Shown: positions 17,949-27,986, counted from the stretch's first letter. The stretch: DNA of 64,000 nucleotides from Clostridia bacterium (GCA_016887505.1 CP069393.1:1226001-1290000); one strand, 5' to 3'. Made by a program: numbers and translations. The notes: generated by a model from the sequence alone, not told the origin.

Positions 17949-20900
17949 TTATTTATTATTCTGTCCCAGCTCTTGCAGATCTTCTTGGGCCTTTTCCACC
18001 AAAGAACGGACATACGGTTCTTCGCTAGTTTCAAAGGTCTTTATTAGCAGCTGAATCAACTGAATCGCTTCTTTTTTCTTTTTTTTCTGCATACACAGTT
18101 TGGCTTTCCCTTGCATAGCTTTTGCCACAAGTTTGTCGCCTTCTTCACCCGATACCGGGATTTTTCGTCCTAAAATTTTATCATAAATTCGATATGCTCT
18201 TTTGGCATTAATTGATCCAAAAAAGCCGAACCGCTTTTCACAAAAAAGTGTCGCGAGCTCCAAAAGACCTTTGTATACATAAATCAAGGTATTTTCATCT
18301 TTGCGATTCTCATACGTGTCTACCAGCTCTTGATATGCCTTCATCGCTCTTTTCCTACTACCTATTCCCGAAAAAGCTTTTCCCAACTTGTAGAGCGCTT
18401 GAGACCGATATTCATCTACCAAATTCCCCTTGCTGGTACCAAAAATCTCTTGCATCTGCATATACTGGTCGATAGCCGGTTTCTGCTCACCAGTTTCAAG
18501 CATCATATCAGCATAAATCAACGTTGCTCTGGCCAACAGTTCTTTTAATACTATATCACTTTCAGACCCAATTTCATCCTTGAGTACGATAAAATCAGTT
18601 TCCACCTGTTTTCTATCGCGTAACGTAAACGATGCTTCCATGCGTTCTAAACGCGTTCTCGCCAGGTTCTTCCTTTGATCCAGCGCCTTCTCTTGGTCAA
18701 ATAGCTCAACAATATTTTGTGCGCCCATAACAAGTTTTTCGTTATTCCCTTGCCTTCTGTACGCTTCTTGGGCTTCACGTAGGATGACCATCAGGTTCTT
18801 TCTGGTCTCTGCCGAAAGCGCCTTTTGCAGTTTCAATCTTGCTAGCTCAGACAGCCCGCAAAGCTTTTGGTCTTCCTCCATCTTCCGAAGCACAGAAATT
18901 TCCATTTTTGCTGCTCGGCTAAACACTTCCCAGGCAACTTCATTGTCTGGACTAAGGGTACGGACCTGATGCAAGTCAATCAACGCCTCCGCATGCTTTT
19001 GGCGGTAGAAAAGGCTCTTGGCCCTTTCGTACAGAGCTTGCATCCGGTAGATGACCGTATTTTCGCCGGAGCGATTCTTAAAAAAATCTTCCATTTCAGT
19101 TAAGACTACCATCTGTTGGTCGTATTGTTCATCCTGCAAATGCATATATGCCTTATCCAAATAGCTTTTGGCTAAGAGCTCATCATACCTTGTATCCTCA
19201 AGTTCTCTAGCACAGAGTACCACTTGATCCAAACTGCGTTGCGCATTAATATTCTGTCCTAGCTGACGTTGAATTTTTCCCCGCTTATAGAAAACTTCCA
19301 GTAAATCCCCCTTGGTTTCCAAAATAGCTTCATTACCATAACGAACTACATATCGATCATAATCTCGTAGGGCTTCTTCACTCTGTCCAAGATGATGAAG
19401 CAAATCACCTCGTTTAGCCAGTGCTTTGGCAGACACCCCATCCAAATTCGTATCATCGGCTGCATATTCTAACAATGCACTCGCAGCGTCGACCGCTTCT
19501 TTTTGATGTTGGGTGTTTTCCAATGCCGACACGAGCACCAAATAAAGCGCACCTACCTTGTCTGTAATAAAGCTATCCTTGCTTTCTTTCAAACGAGTTA
19601 TTCCACGCTTTGCGTACTCCACAGCTTCTTGGAAATAATTGTTTTCAACATAGGTTTCGCCAGCAAACAAATAGCCTAGTGACAGAACCCTTTCAACACT
19701 GTTATCCTTGTAAACCTTGAAGCTTTGCAACATCTTATCAATATAGTCAAGACTAGACTCATACTCCTTACGACGACGATACGTCTTAGCAAGTTCCAAT
19801 AATGAGGTAGCCATAAATGTACGAATAGTGGCACTTTCCTCGCGGTCGTAGGTTGAACTGATATTTACGAATAATTCCATCGCTTTTTCAGTTTCATCTG
19901 AGGCCATGGCCAAGGCCGCCAAGGAATACTTTCCTTGAGCCATCATCTCTCTTGCTCTAGTCGAAGAAAGACCTTCATAGGCCCCTATGAAGGATTGATA
20001 ATCCAACATCGCTTCTTCATGCCAACCAAGTTCCGCTTTGACCATAGCTTTGGCAAGAGCACCTTGGGCGCATAAAAGAAGCATTTCATCGTCCCAGTCT
20101 CCATGATAATCCGCATCAAGCAAGTCATAGGTCTTGATAGCTTCTACATAACCACCAGCATCGCGTAAAGCTTTGGCTTTTCTTAGCAATGCCTGCGCCC
20201 GAATACGTCGAACATTGACATCAAACGCATTCTCATAACGATTGATCAGCTTGTTCCAAGCCTTCAAGGGATAGCCGTTTTCGTCTTTAGACTTCAGGTC
20301 AGCAAGCAAATAAAACAGCACTGCCTTTTGGTGCATGGTTTTAGCGCCCTGTGGTAAAATTTTCAACAAATCCCGGATGCGGTCCGCAAGGCCAGTAAAT
20401 TCGCCCTCGCTATATAGACAAAGTAAATCCAAATACTCGCTACGCATATCGATATGCTCAGACCGTAGCATTCCATGCGCTACCTTATAATCACCGGCAG
20501 TTGCTAGAAAATAAGCCTTACACATACGTTCTCTACCTAGGTTAGCCTGTGCACGAAAGGCGGTATTCATTGCAGCAATAGCTTCAGAGCTTCTACCTGC
20601 CCTCATATGGCACAAGGAAAGATGCAGCAAAGCTACGTCATGGTAATCGTCCAGGCCCTTGTTTTCTGCTTTTACATTCTTCAAAAGATCCAATACTTCT
20701 TGGAATTTTTGTAATGCGCCTACATCATCTCCACTGCATTCTAATGTTAGTCCCAGGCAGGTACGAAGTGCTGCTTTAAAATCCAGCTTTTCTCCTTTTT
20801 TGGTTTTATCTGTCAAAGCAAGTGCTTTTTCCAAAAGAGCCTTCGCCGTCTTTTGGGTCCCCAGACCTTGAACCGTCTGTAAAACCATGTGCAAATAGCT

Positions 20901-22058
20901 ATCCATTTGTTCTTTCACGGTTTTGGGTTCAAAAGCAAGCAAAGCTTCTGCTGCCTGCTCATATTGGAAGGACAAAAGTTTTTCGCGTACTGCATCGATA
21001 GGAGTATTTTTCTTCGTTTGAAGTGTGTATCCATCCAGTTTATTTTGAATCAGCAAAGCATCACTCAGCCCATATTCTGCTAAAAAGTGTTTTTGCTTAG
21101 TCTGTAAAAACTGCATAGGATTGCTTATAAGATTGGGTAAGGGAACAGAGAGTTCCCGCACAAGTTCCCTTAGCACCTGCACTGCAGTAAGCTTTTGGGT
21201 TTCTATCAATGGTAGAAATTCTGCACACGATACCTGTAGTACTCGGCTCGTCTTCTCTTGTGGAAAGGAAAAAGTCTCTCTTTTCTCACTAGTCTTTCCA
21301 ACAAAAAATACCCTTGGATGTTTTTTTAGCCATGATGGAAGCGCGTAATAGTCCTGCTCCTGGTGTAGAAACCAATAAATACTGGTACCTTGTTCCTTAT
21401 TTTTCAGACTTTGGGCCAAAGCCCTCATAAACGAGTTGTCCTCTCTACCTGAAAAGCCGAGCACGAAACAACCCTTATCCGCCAGTTGTGCTTTTAGAAA
21501 AGCCTCTTTTTCATCACTTTCCTGCTCCAATGGAGAATTTGCCAGTCTACTTTTAAGGCCTTGCAGACGATATTCTCTTCTAGAACCTTGAAGATATACC
21601 AGATTTATTTCATTTGGAAGAAGCTTTTCTTTAGGGCATTCATCCCAAACGAAGAGATCTTCCCCCATGTTTCGAACGGCCTGTTCTAGGGTTGTATCGT
21701 AGTTGCCAGTTACTGCTAGTCCAGAGGAAATACGGCCAACCAAAATACGAGCTAGAAGTTGAATCGCCTCCGATGGTTTTGCCTTGGTCTGCGCATGAAT
21801 GAAGCTACTTAAATCGTCATCTTTCGTAAATGACTCCCTCAGTATTTCCGTATAGTGATCATCCAGTCGGTTTTCATAATCCCGTTTACTATTATCCCTG
21901 AATGCAAGACAACTCTCACAGGTTTTCTCAGCCAACGGTACCGTAGGCGAGGAAACACCAGCGCCATAATAGAAGAAAAATGACTGCCCCTTTTCACGAC
22001 TTGCATCAGCTATAAGGGCTATTGCCGTCTGTAAATCGATAATCGCTTTACTTTCCAC
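17949..22058 (-). CDS. Giant protein with degenerate SIR2-like domain and long TPR array
   Basis: This 1369-residue predicted cytosolic protein has two parts. Residues 20-260 resemble the SIR2-like (SIR2_2) fold: a nucleotide-binding motif FFFYYGAGVSSP at 27-38, TGNYDTTLEQA with Asn119 at 117-127, LVYLQGS at 153-159 and VLGFSGRED at 199-207. In active SIR2-type NADases the third motif is LHGS with a catalytic His; here it is Gln157 (codon CAA), so the enzyme may be inactive. From about 330 to the end the protein is all-helical with many tetratricopeptide-like repeats. The GTG start at 22058 has GGAGG at 6-base spacing and overlaps prfB by 11 bases. It is cotranscribed with division and secretion genes. 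Function unknown. Confidence 0.72.
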   Translation of the reverse strand: MESKAIIDLQTAIALIADASREKGQSFFFYYGAGVSSPTVPLAEKTCESCLAFRDNSKRDYENRLDDHYTEILRESFTKDDDLSSFIHAQTKAKPSEAIQLLARILVGRISSGLAVTGNYDTTLEQAVRNMGEDLFVWDECPKEKLLPNEINLVYLQGSRREYRLQGLKSRLANSPLEQESDEKEAFLKAQLADKGCFVLGFSGREDNSFMRALAQSLKNKEQGTSIYWFLHQEQDYYALPSWLKKHPRVFFVGKTSEKRETFSFPQEKTSRVLQVSCAEFLPLIETQKLTAVQVLRELVRELSVPLPNLISNPMQFLQTKQKHFLAEYGLSDALLIQNKLDGYTLQTKKNTPIDAVREKLLSFQYEQAAEALLAFEPKTVKEQMDSYLHMVLQTVQGLGTQKTAKALLEKALALTDKTKKGEKLDFKAALRTCLGLTLECSGDDVGALQKFQEVLDLLKNVKAENKGLDDYHDVALLHLSLCHMRAGRSSEAIAAMNTAFRAQANLGRERMCKAYFLATAGDYKVAHGMLRSEHIDMRSEYLDLLCLYSEGEFTGLADRIRDLLKILPQGAKTMHQKAVLFYLLADLKSKDENGYPLKAWNKLINRYENAFDVNVRRIRAQALLRKAKALRDAGGYVEAIKTYDLLDADYHGDWDDEMLLLCAQGALAKAMVKAELGWHEEAMLDYQSFIGAYEGLSSTRAREMMAQGKYSLAALAMASDETEKAMELFVNISSTYDREESATIRTFMATSLLELAKTYRRRKEYESSLDYIDKMLQSFKVYKDNSVERVLSLGYLFAGETYVENNYFQEAVEYAKRGITRLKESKDSFITDKVGALYLVLVSALENTQHQKEAVDAASALLEYAADDTNLDGVSAKALAKRGDLLHHLGQSEEALRDYDRYVVRYGNEAILETKGDLLEVFYKRGKIQRQLGQNINAQRSLDQVVLCARELEDTRYDELLAKSYLDKAYMHLQDEQYDQQMVVLTEMEDFFKNRSGENTVIYRMQALYERAKSLFYRQKHAEALIDLHQVRTLSPDNEVAWEVFSRAAKMEISVLRKMEEDQKLCGLSELARLKLQKALSAETRKNLMVILREAQEAYRRQGNNEKLVMGAQNIVELFDQEKALDQRKNLARTRLERMEASFTLRDRKQVETDFIVLKDEIGSESDIVLKELLARATLIYADMMLETGEQKPAIDQYMQMQEIFGTSKGNLVDEYRSQALYKLGKAFSGIGSRKRAMKAYQELVDTYENRKDENTLIYVYKGLLELATLFCEKRFGFFGSINAKRAYRIYDKILGRKIPVSGEEGDKLVAKAMQGKAKLCMQKKKKKEAIQLIQLLIKTFETSEEPYVRSLVEKAQEDLQELGQNNK

Positions 22059-23182
22059 CTTGTTCCTCCTTCGGTTTTTCTGCCATAGCATGCAGATACC
22101 CTTCTATAAAAGGGTTGATGTCTCCATCCATAACCTTGTCAATGTTTCCAATTTCAATGTTTGTTCTATGGTCTTTAACCAACTTATACGGATGAAAAAC
22201 GTATGAACGAATCTGGCTGCCCCAGGCTATTTCGCCCTTAGCCCCACGCAATTTAGCATGCTCTGCCTCTTCTCTTTTCCTTTTTTCTTCGTATAGTCTG
22301 GCTTGCAGTATCTTCATGGCTCCAGCCTTGTTGCTATGCTGGGAGCGTTCACTTTGACACTGTACCACTATCCCTGTTGGCAAGTGTGTAATGCGCACAG
22401 CTGAGTCCGTCTTATTCAAATGCTGTCCACCTGCCCCACCTGAACGATACGTGTCAATCCTTAACTCTGCCTCATCTATGCTCACAGCTTCTTCTTCTGG
22501 CATCTGCGGAACTACGTCCACACTGGCAAAACTTGTATGTCTTCTGCTTGCTGTATCAAAAGGAGATATGCGGACCAATCGGTGCACACCCTTTTCGGAT
22601 TTTAAATAGCCATATGCATGACGGCCGGAAACACCAAAGGTTACACTCTTAATACCCGCCTCATCACCATTTTGGTAGTCTAATAATTCCGTCGCAAAAC
22701 CGTTGGCTTCAGCCCAACGTAGATACATACGGTAAAGCATCTCTGTCCAATCCTGGCTTTCTGTACCACCCGCACCTGGATGAAGCGTCATGATACAATC
22801 TAGAGCATCATACGGTGAAGCGAACAAGGTCTCCAACTCAGTCTTTTTCAGCACAGTCTCCAACATCTCGATTTGCTTATCCCATTCGAGCTTTAGGGAA
22901 TCATCATCCTCCATCTCCATCAACTCTTCTAGGACCCCTAATTCCTCCCATGTCTCGCCAATCTTTGCAAAGCGATTCACAATAGCCTTAAGGTCATTCA
23001 GTTTGCGACCTGTATTTTCAGCTTTTTCACGGTCGTCCCAAAAATCTTGCGCAGTCATCTGCTGCTCCAATTTCTGAATTTCAACTTCTTTACCGGCTAA
23101 GTCAAAGAGAGCTCCTAAGCCTTAGTTCTAACGCCTCCAGTTGTTCTCTTTTACGACTATATTCTTCCATCTGATTCTTCAT
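22048..23182 (-). CDS. prfB: Peptide chain release factor 2 with programmed +1 frameshift
   Basis: RF2 terminates translation at UGA and UAA. The frame opens at the ATG at 23182 and reaches an in-frame TGA at 23104-23102 after 26 codons. A +1 shift at CTT TGA C then continues the product (377 residues in all). The internal Shine-Dalgarno AGGAG at 23116-23112 stands at the spacing seen in known prfB shift sites, giving autoregulation by RF2 level. SPF, the stop-recognition tripeptide (ISPFDTASRR), and the catalytic GGQ (GGAGGQHLNK) are intact. Annotation from a later start (23070) would miss the N-terminus. It follows secA by 6 bases, the common Bacillota order. Confidence 0.97.
23101..23116 (-). 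promoter_or_regulatory. prfB programmed +1 frameshift site
   Basis: Reading on the minus strand: AGGAGC TCT CTT TGA C. The Shine-Dalgarno-like hexamer, the slippery CTT codon, the in-frame TGA and the following C match the conserved RF2 autoregulatory signal. Confidence 0.96.
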
Positions 23183-23188
23183 ATTTTC

Positions 23189-25678
23189 CTACTTTCCACA
23201 GCAATGCTTATATTTTTTCCCGCTACCACAAGGGCATGGCTCATTTCGTCCAATTTTCTTGCTCCGTTGAACCGGTTTTTTTTCGGTGTCCTCACCCCGG
23301 TTTTGATGTAAATTCCTAGCTGTCTGTTGGGGTTCAACCAACATGACCCTGTAGATCAGCCTTGTTACATCTTCTTTAATGCTCGCAATCATGTTTTCAA
23401 ACATGTCATAGCCTTCAAACTTAAACTCTACCAAAGGATCTCTCTGACCATAGGCACGAAGTCCAATACCATCCTTCAAATCATCCATCGCGTCAATGTG
23501 GTCCATCCACTTTTCATCCACCACTTTGAGAAGTACGATGCGTTCCAATTTACGCATGACCTCTTCGGTGAGCTTCTGTTCACGAATCCGGTAAAGATCA
23601 TGTGCCTGCTTAATAAAGCGTTCCGCAACCTCCTCAGGAGATAATTTAAGTAACTCGTCCTTTTTAAGAGCATTCGCAGGGAAATAGGTCTGACTGGCAA
23701 AAGCCAACAGTCCATCTAAGTCCCATTCTTCCACAAATTCACTCTGATGGTCAAAGCGACCAATGGACTCTCGAATTACATCGTCGATCATGCCTAGGAC
23801 CTGTTCTCGCAGATTTTCCTCCATCAATACTTGACGTCGTTGCTTGTAAATCACTTCCCGCTGTTGGTTCATCACGTTATCGTATTCTAATACATTCTTC
23901 CGAATGTCAAAGTTTCTCGCCTCTACTTTTTTCTGGGCAGATTCGATCGATTTACTAAGCAAGGGATGGTTAATCGGCATCGAATCATCCATACCCATCT
24001 TATCCATCAGGCCCTTCATGTTTTCTCCACCAAATAAGCGCATGATTTTATCTTCCATCGAAACGAAGAACACACTTGAACCGGGATCGCCTTGACGTCC
24101 GGCCCGTCCCCTCAATTGATTGTCAATACGTCTAGACTCATGACGCTCCGTACCCACAATATGTAATCCGCCCAATTCTTTTACGCCTTCTCCTAAAACA
24201 ATATCTGTTCCACGTCCAGCCATATTGGTAGCAATCGTTACCATATCGATTTCACCAGCACGTGATACAATCTCAGCTTCTTGCTCATGGTGCTTGGCAT
24301 TAAGAATTTGGTAATTAATTTTTTTCTTGTCCAGCATACGGCCCAGCATCTCAGAATTTTCAATAGAAATCGTTCCTACTAACACCGGTTGACGTCCGGC
24401 ATGACGTTCTACGATTTCTTCCACGACTGCCTCATACTTACCTTGTTCTGTCCGATATACCCGGTCATCCGCATCAATACGAACCGTTGGTTTATTGGTT
24501 GGAATAACTACTACATCGGTTCCATAAATGGAGGTAAACTCCTGTTCTTCAGTCTTGGCTGTACCAGTCATACCAGAAAGCTTTTTATACATACGGAAAT
24601 AGTTTTGGAAAGTAATCGTTGCTAGGGTCTGCGATTCTCTTGCAATCTTAACATTCTCTTTTGCCTCAATCGCCTGGTGTAAGCCAGCAGAATAGCGCCG
24701 TCCAAACATTAACCTTCCGGTAAATTCGTCTACAATGACCACTTCACCATCTCTCACCACATAGTTGACATCTTTCTTCATCAGCATGTGAGCCTTAAGT
24801 CCTTGGTTAACATGGTGTCCTAGCTCTGCATTTGCCCCTTCATAGATACTGTCTACCCCCAAGATTTTTTCCACTCGAGAAAGACCTTCTTCTGTCAGGA
24901 TTACATTTTTTTCCTTTTCTTCAACTGTAAAATCCACATCCCGTTTCAACATAGGAATCATTTTGGCAATGGTATAGTAAAGCTCAGTCGGCTTATCCGC
25001 CTGTCCGGAAATGATGAGTGGCGTTCTAGCTTCATCGATCAGAATGCTATCCACCTCATCCACAATCACGTAATTCAGTTTTTGTTGAACCAATCTCTCT
25101 GGGGTGTTGGCCATATTATCCCGCAGGTAATCAAACCCAAACTCATTGTTTGTTCCGTAAATAATATCCTTTTTATATTCTTCTCTTCGTACTTCCGGCT
25201 CCACACCATGGATTATGAGTCCAGTTGAAAGCCCCAAAAATTCATAGAGGGGACCCATCCATTCTGAGTCTCTTCGTGCTAGATAGTCGTTGACTGTAAT
25301 GACATGAACTCCATCTCCTGTAAGAGCATTTAAATAACAAGGCAAGGTAGCAACCAAGGTCTTACCTTCACCAGTCTTCATCTCAGCCACACGGCCTTGG
25401 TGCAATACGATCCCCCCGATTAACTGCACATCGTAGTGACGCATACCGAGTACTCTAACTGCCGCCTCACGAACCACAGCAAAAGCTTCTGGTAAGAGCT
25501 GGTCCAACGTCTCACCCGCGGCCACTCTAGCCTGAAATTCAGGTGTTTTTGCTTTCAACTCTACATCACTTAGTTTTTGCATCAAAGGCTCAATTTCATT
25601 AATTTTCTTTACCAAGGGCTCCAACTTTTTGAGATCTCTTTTATTCTCATCAAATAACCCCATAATTTTTTTAATCAT
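23189..25678 (-). CDS. secA: Preprotein translocase motor ATPase SecA
   Basis: SecA drives protein export through SecYEG. The 829-residue protein has the DEAD motor with [15 protein letters not shown] (Walker A, near residue 100), [17 protein letters not shown] (Walker B, near 207), preprotein cross-linking and scaffold domains, [10 protein letters not shown] and [10 protein letters not shown] of motor 2, and a C-terminal zinc-binding SEC-C tail ([13 protein letters not shown]). The ATG at 25678 has AAGGAG 5 bases upstream. In Bacillota secA normally follows hpf directly; here an IS110 element lies between them, which may have separated secA from its original leader or promoter. Confidence 0.97.
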   Translation of the reverse strand: MIKKIMGLFDENKRDLKKLEPLVKKINEIEPLMQKLSDVELKAKTPEFQARVAAGETLDQLLPEAFAVVREAAVRVLGMRHYDVQLIGGIVLHQGRVAEMKTGEGKTLVATLPCYLNALTGDGVHVITVNDYLARRDSEWMGPLYEFLGLSTGLIIHGVEPEVRREEYKKDIIYGTNNEFGFDYLRDNMANTPERLVQQKLNYVIVDEVDSILIDEARTPLIISGQADKPTELYYTIAKMIPMLKRDVDFTVEEKEKNVILTEEGLSRVEKILGVDSIYEGANAELGHHVNQGLKAHMLMKKDVNYVVRDGEVVIVDEFTGRLMFGRRYSAGLHQAIEAKENVKIARESQTLATITFQNYFRMYKKLSGMTGTAKTEEQEFTSIYGTDVVVIPTNKPTVRIDADDRVYRTEQGKYEAVVEEIVERHAGRQPVLVGTISIENSEMLGRMLDKKKINYQILNAKHHEQEAEIVSRAGEIDMVTIATNMAGRGTDIVLGEGVKELGGLHIVGTERHESRRIDNQLRGRAGRQGDPGSSVFFVSMEDKIMRLFGGENMKGLMDKMGMDDSMPINHPLLSKSIESAQKKVEARNFDIRKNVLEYDNVMNQQREVIYKQRRQVLMEENLREQVLGMIDDVIRESIGRFDHQSEFVEEWDLDGLLAFASQTYFPANALKKDELLKLSPEEVAERFIKQAHDLYRIREQKLTEEVMRKLERIVLLKVVDEKWMDHIDAMDDLKDGIGLRAYGQRDPLVEFKFEGYDMFENMIASIKEDVTRLIYRVMLVEPQQTARNLHQNRGEDTEKKPVQRSKKIGRNEPCPCGSGKKYKHCCGK

Positions 25679-25719
25679 GTTTTCTCCTTGTATTATGAAC
25701 TTATAGCAAGCTATAGTTC

Positions 25720-25921
25720 AAAAGTATTTTGATATAATTTACATAGTGCTGTGGATTAGTGCTTTCTCCTATAGCTTTGACTATTTCGTAAAGGCTCTAA
25801 CCACATCTCTATGTTTTTTTGTTAATGAGTTAGATAACACGTAGATGTTTTATCTCGGGCAAGGTTACATGACATAGATGCTTGTGGAGCGCAGCAACTT
25901 TTTAGTAAAGGATGTGTCACT
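25720..25921 (+). ncRNA. Candidate IS110 bridge RNA region (left-end non-coding DNA)
   Basis: IS110-subgroup elements encode a structured bridge RNA of roughly 150-200 nt in the non-coding DNA before the transposase; it pairs with target and donor DNA. Here a TATAAT lies at 25733-25738, followed by about 180 nt without an ORF. A hairpin-forming segment, AGATAA with TTATCT, lies near 25830-25855. The internal guide loops could not be resolved by eye, so this is inferred from family architecture and position. Confidence 0.4.
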
Positions 25922-27085
25922 ATGATCTATGTTGGTATCGATGTCGCCAAGAATAAACATGACTGCTTTATTGTTGATTCGGAGGGTGAAATCATCCATA
26001 ACGTATTCACCTTCAAAAACTCTCGCCAGGGTTTCAACCTATTACTGCAAACCATTCCTGACGTGAGTCACTCGCAAATACTAATAGGACTTGAAGCCAC
26101 TGGACATTACAGCAATAATCTCATCAACTTCCTGACAGAAAACAATCTTCCCGTGATTATTCTCAATCCTCTGCAAACCAGTCTTTTCAGAAAAGCTCAA
26201 ACGCTTAGAAAGACCAAAACAGATTCGGTTGATGCAAAAACCATTACTATGATGCTCAGAACAGGTGACTTCAAATCCCACTCACCTGTATCTTACCACC
26301 ATAGAGAGCTCAAGTCACTTTCTAGACACCGATCGCGTCTTGTCAAAACCAGAGCTTCTTACAAAATGTCCATCACTAGATTGTTAGATATCGTTTTCCC
26401 GGAGCTCCCAGCCTTGGTCTGGTCTATCCATCAGGCTTCTGTCTATCAGCTCCTACTGGCTTTTCCTAACACTCGAGAAATTGCCGATGCTCACCTAACC
26501 AAGCTTACTCATGTCCTTAGTAAAGCTTCCCATGGACGTTATGGAAAAGAAGAAGCTGTAGCTATTCGTGATTCTGCCAGAACATCTATTGGCACATGTT
26601 CACCATCTTTATCCTATGAACTTAAGCAAACCATTCACTTGATACAAAACCTGCAGAACGAGATTAAAGAGCTGGATCAAATAATTGAACAGCTTGTTGG
26701 TGAACTGAATTCTCCCTTGCTCAGCATACCTGGCATTTCCCATCGGTTGGCAGCTGTCATCCTCTCGGAAATCGGAGACATCACCAGGTTTGAATCTCCC
26801 GCTAAGCTGCTTGCCTTCGCAGGGTTGGATCCATCCACACATCAGTCTGGCAAGTTCACAGCGACTCAAACCAGAATGGTCAAGCGAGGATCCCCTTACT
26901 TGCGCTGGGCCCTCTTGCAAGCCGCCAGGTTGATTGTGATGCGAGATGCGACCTTCAAAGAGTACTATAAGAAGAAACGTTCTGAAGGCAAACATCACTA
27001 TGTCGCTCTGTCTCATACAACTAAAAAGCTGATCCGGGTCATCTTTAAACTATTGTCTAGCAACCAGAACTACGTCGAGCAGTAG
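25922..27085 (+). CDS. IS110-family DEDD transposase
   Basis: This 387-residue recombinase has an N-terminal DEDD (RuvC-like) domain with D7 (GIDVAK), E58 (GLEATGHY), D101 and D104 (KTDSVDAK). The C-terminal transposase_20 domain begins LLSIPGISHRLAAVILSEIGDI and carries the GLDPSTHQSG stretch where the catalytic serine of this family resides. Length and all key acidic residues look intact, so it is probably active. IS110 enzymes insert by a bridge-RNA-guided recombination without terminal repeats. AAAGGATG lies before the ATG. It is the only plus-strand gene between 8.8 and 46.5 kb. Confidence 0.95.
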   Translation: MIYVGIDVAKNKHDCFIVDSEGEIIHNVFTFKNSRQGFNLLLQTIPDVSHSQILIGLEATGHYSNNLINFLTENNLPVIILNPLQTSLFRKAQTLRKTKTDSVDAKTITMMLRTGDFKSHSPVSYHHRELKSLSRHRSRLVKTRASYKMSITRLLDIVFPELPALVWSIHQASVYQLLLAFPNTREIADAHLTKLTHVLSKASHGRYGKEEAVAIRDSARTSIGTCSPSLSYELKQTIHLIQNLQNEIKELDQIIEQLVGELNSPLLSIPGISHRLAAVILSEIGDITRFESPAKLLAFAGLDPSTHQSGKFTATQTRMVKRGSPYLRWALLQAARLIVMRDATFKEYYKKKRSEGKHHYVALSHTTKKLIRVIFKLLSSNQNYVEQ

Positions 27086-27111
27086 TAACTAGTTGAAATT
27101 GTTTGCCACAT

Positions 27112-27135
27112 GTAGCAAAATTGCTACGTCTTTTT
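27112..27135 (+). terminator. Intrinsic terminator after the IS110 transposase
   Basis: GTAGCAAAATTGCTAC at 27112-27127 forms a stem that is followed by GTCTTTTT, 27 bases after the transposase stop. Confidence 0.75.
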
Positions 27136-27292
27136 ATGATGCGAAAATCCCCATTATAGTTCTCTTGAACAATTAAATGTTTTGCTTGACTTCATATAGT
27201 TAGTCTTTAAGTAGCTCTAATTGAAGTGTGCTAAAAAAATCTACACTGCTTATTATAACCCATTTCGTTCATGAATACCTTCACTTATACAT

Positions 27293-27316
27293 AAAAAAAC
27301 GCCGGATTTCCGGCGT
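27293..27316 (-). terminator. Intrinsic terminator of hpf
   Basis: The 7 bp GC-rich stem ACGCCGG (27299-27305) with CCGGCGT (27310-27316) is followed by a T run on the minus strand. It ends hpf before the IS110 element, so secA is unlikely to be read through from hpf. Confidence 0.88.
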
Positions 27317-27329
27317 CTTTTATAGATAT

Positions 27330-27863
27330 TTACTGTTCCGATTCAATTATTCCATAGTGACCATCTTTTCTAGCATAAATTACATTGACATTGCCATTGG
27401 CTGCATTGGTGAATACAAAGAATGTATGTCCCAACATATCCATCTGCATCACGGCTTCTTCCTCAGTCATCGGCTTCAATTGGAAACTCTTTCTCCGAAT
27501 AATGCCGGGTTCTTCAACAGGCTCACTATCCTGCTTGAATGCTTCTAAATTAATTTTTTTTACCCCGCGGTTCTTATTCTTACGATCCAATTTTTCTTTG
27601 TGTTTTAAATACTGCTTCTCCAAATTATCTAAAGCGCGATCAATGCTCAAATACATATCTTCAGATCTTTGCTCGGCTCTAAGGAAATAGCTATGGTAGT
27701 GAACTGTTAATTCTGCAATATGGACACCACTTTCTACTCGAAGTAGCACAGCACCATCTGCATCATCATCAAAATACTTATCCATGCTTTGGAGCTTGTT
27801 TTCTGCGTAAACTCTCAGAGGATCGGTTACCTCAGTGCCTTTGGTTCTAACTAATACTTTCAT
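27330..27863 (-). CDS. hpf: Long-form ribosome hibernation promoting factor
   Basis: This 177-residue protein joins an N-terminal HPF/YfiA domain (1-105), which occupies the ribosomal decoding region, to a C-terminal dimerisation domain (about 120-177; FQLKPMTEEEAVMQMDMLGHTFFVF). The latter lets long HPF pair ribosomes into 100S dimers in stationary phase. GAGGAGG before the ATG is a strong ribosome site. It is the conserved upstream neighbour of secA in Bacillota. The DnaA-box-rich gap begins about 120 bp upstream of its start. Confidence 0.96.
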   Translation of the reverse strand: MKVLVRTKGTEVTDPLRVYAENKLQSMDKYFDDDADGAVLLRVESGVHIAELTVHYHSYFLRAEQRSEDMYLSIDRALDNLEKQYLKHKEKLDRKNKNRGVKKINLEAFKQDSEPVEEPGIIRRKSFQLKPMTEEEAVMQMDMLGHTFFVFTNAANGNVNVIYARKDGHYGIIESEQ

Positions 27864-27914
27864 ACTTTCGACCTCCTCTATTATGTTGTATAGTACTATA
27901 TTCCTTATGACAGT

Positions 27915-27936
27915 CCAGAAACCCTGCCAAATAGAA
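27915..27936 (+). repeat. 22 bp direct repeat, copy 1
   Basis: It begins CCAGAAAC and ends ATAGAA. It matches 28225-28246 at 20 of 22 positions in the same orientation and lies just outside the first DnaA-box group. Confidence 0.75.
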
Positions 27937-27986
27937 AAATTTCTTTGGACTAACTCCTATTTTTCATAAAATAAGTGTGGGGTTAT

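Larger units (their letters stand above)
25712..27162 (+). mobile_element. IS110-family insertion sequence (ends approximate)
   Basis: The element surrounds the transposase gene at 25922-27085. The same 8 bases, TATAGTTC, occur at 25712-25719 and 27155-27162. Taking these as the shared core would give an element of about 1.44 kb with about 200 bp of non-coding DNA before the transposase and about 75 bp after it, the arrangement of the IS110 subgroup. There are no terminal inverted repeats, as expected for this family. The boundaries are a hypothesis: an 8-base match in AT-rich DNA can be chance. Confidence 0.55.

Noticed and set aside
17949-22058. Calling the SIR2-like/TPR gene part of an anti-phage defence island
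   Set aside because: Neighbours are secA, prfB, ftsEX and wall genes with translational coupling, no other defence gene is present, and the catalytic His is missing. Only a distant domain relation is supported.
22048-23070. prfB starting at 23070 as an unshifted gene
   Set aside because: The upstream frame with ribosome site, the 26-codon lead and the CTT TGA C signal fit programmed frameshifting exactly.
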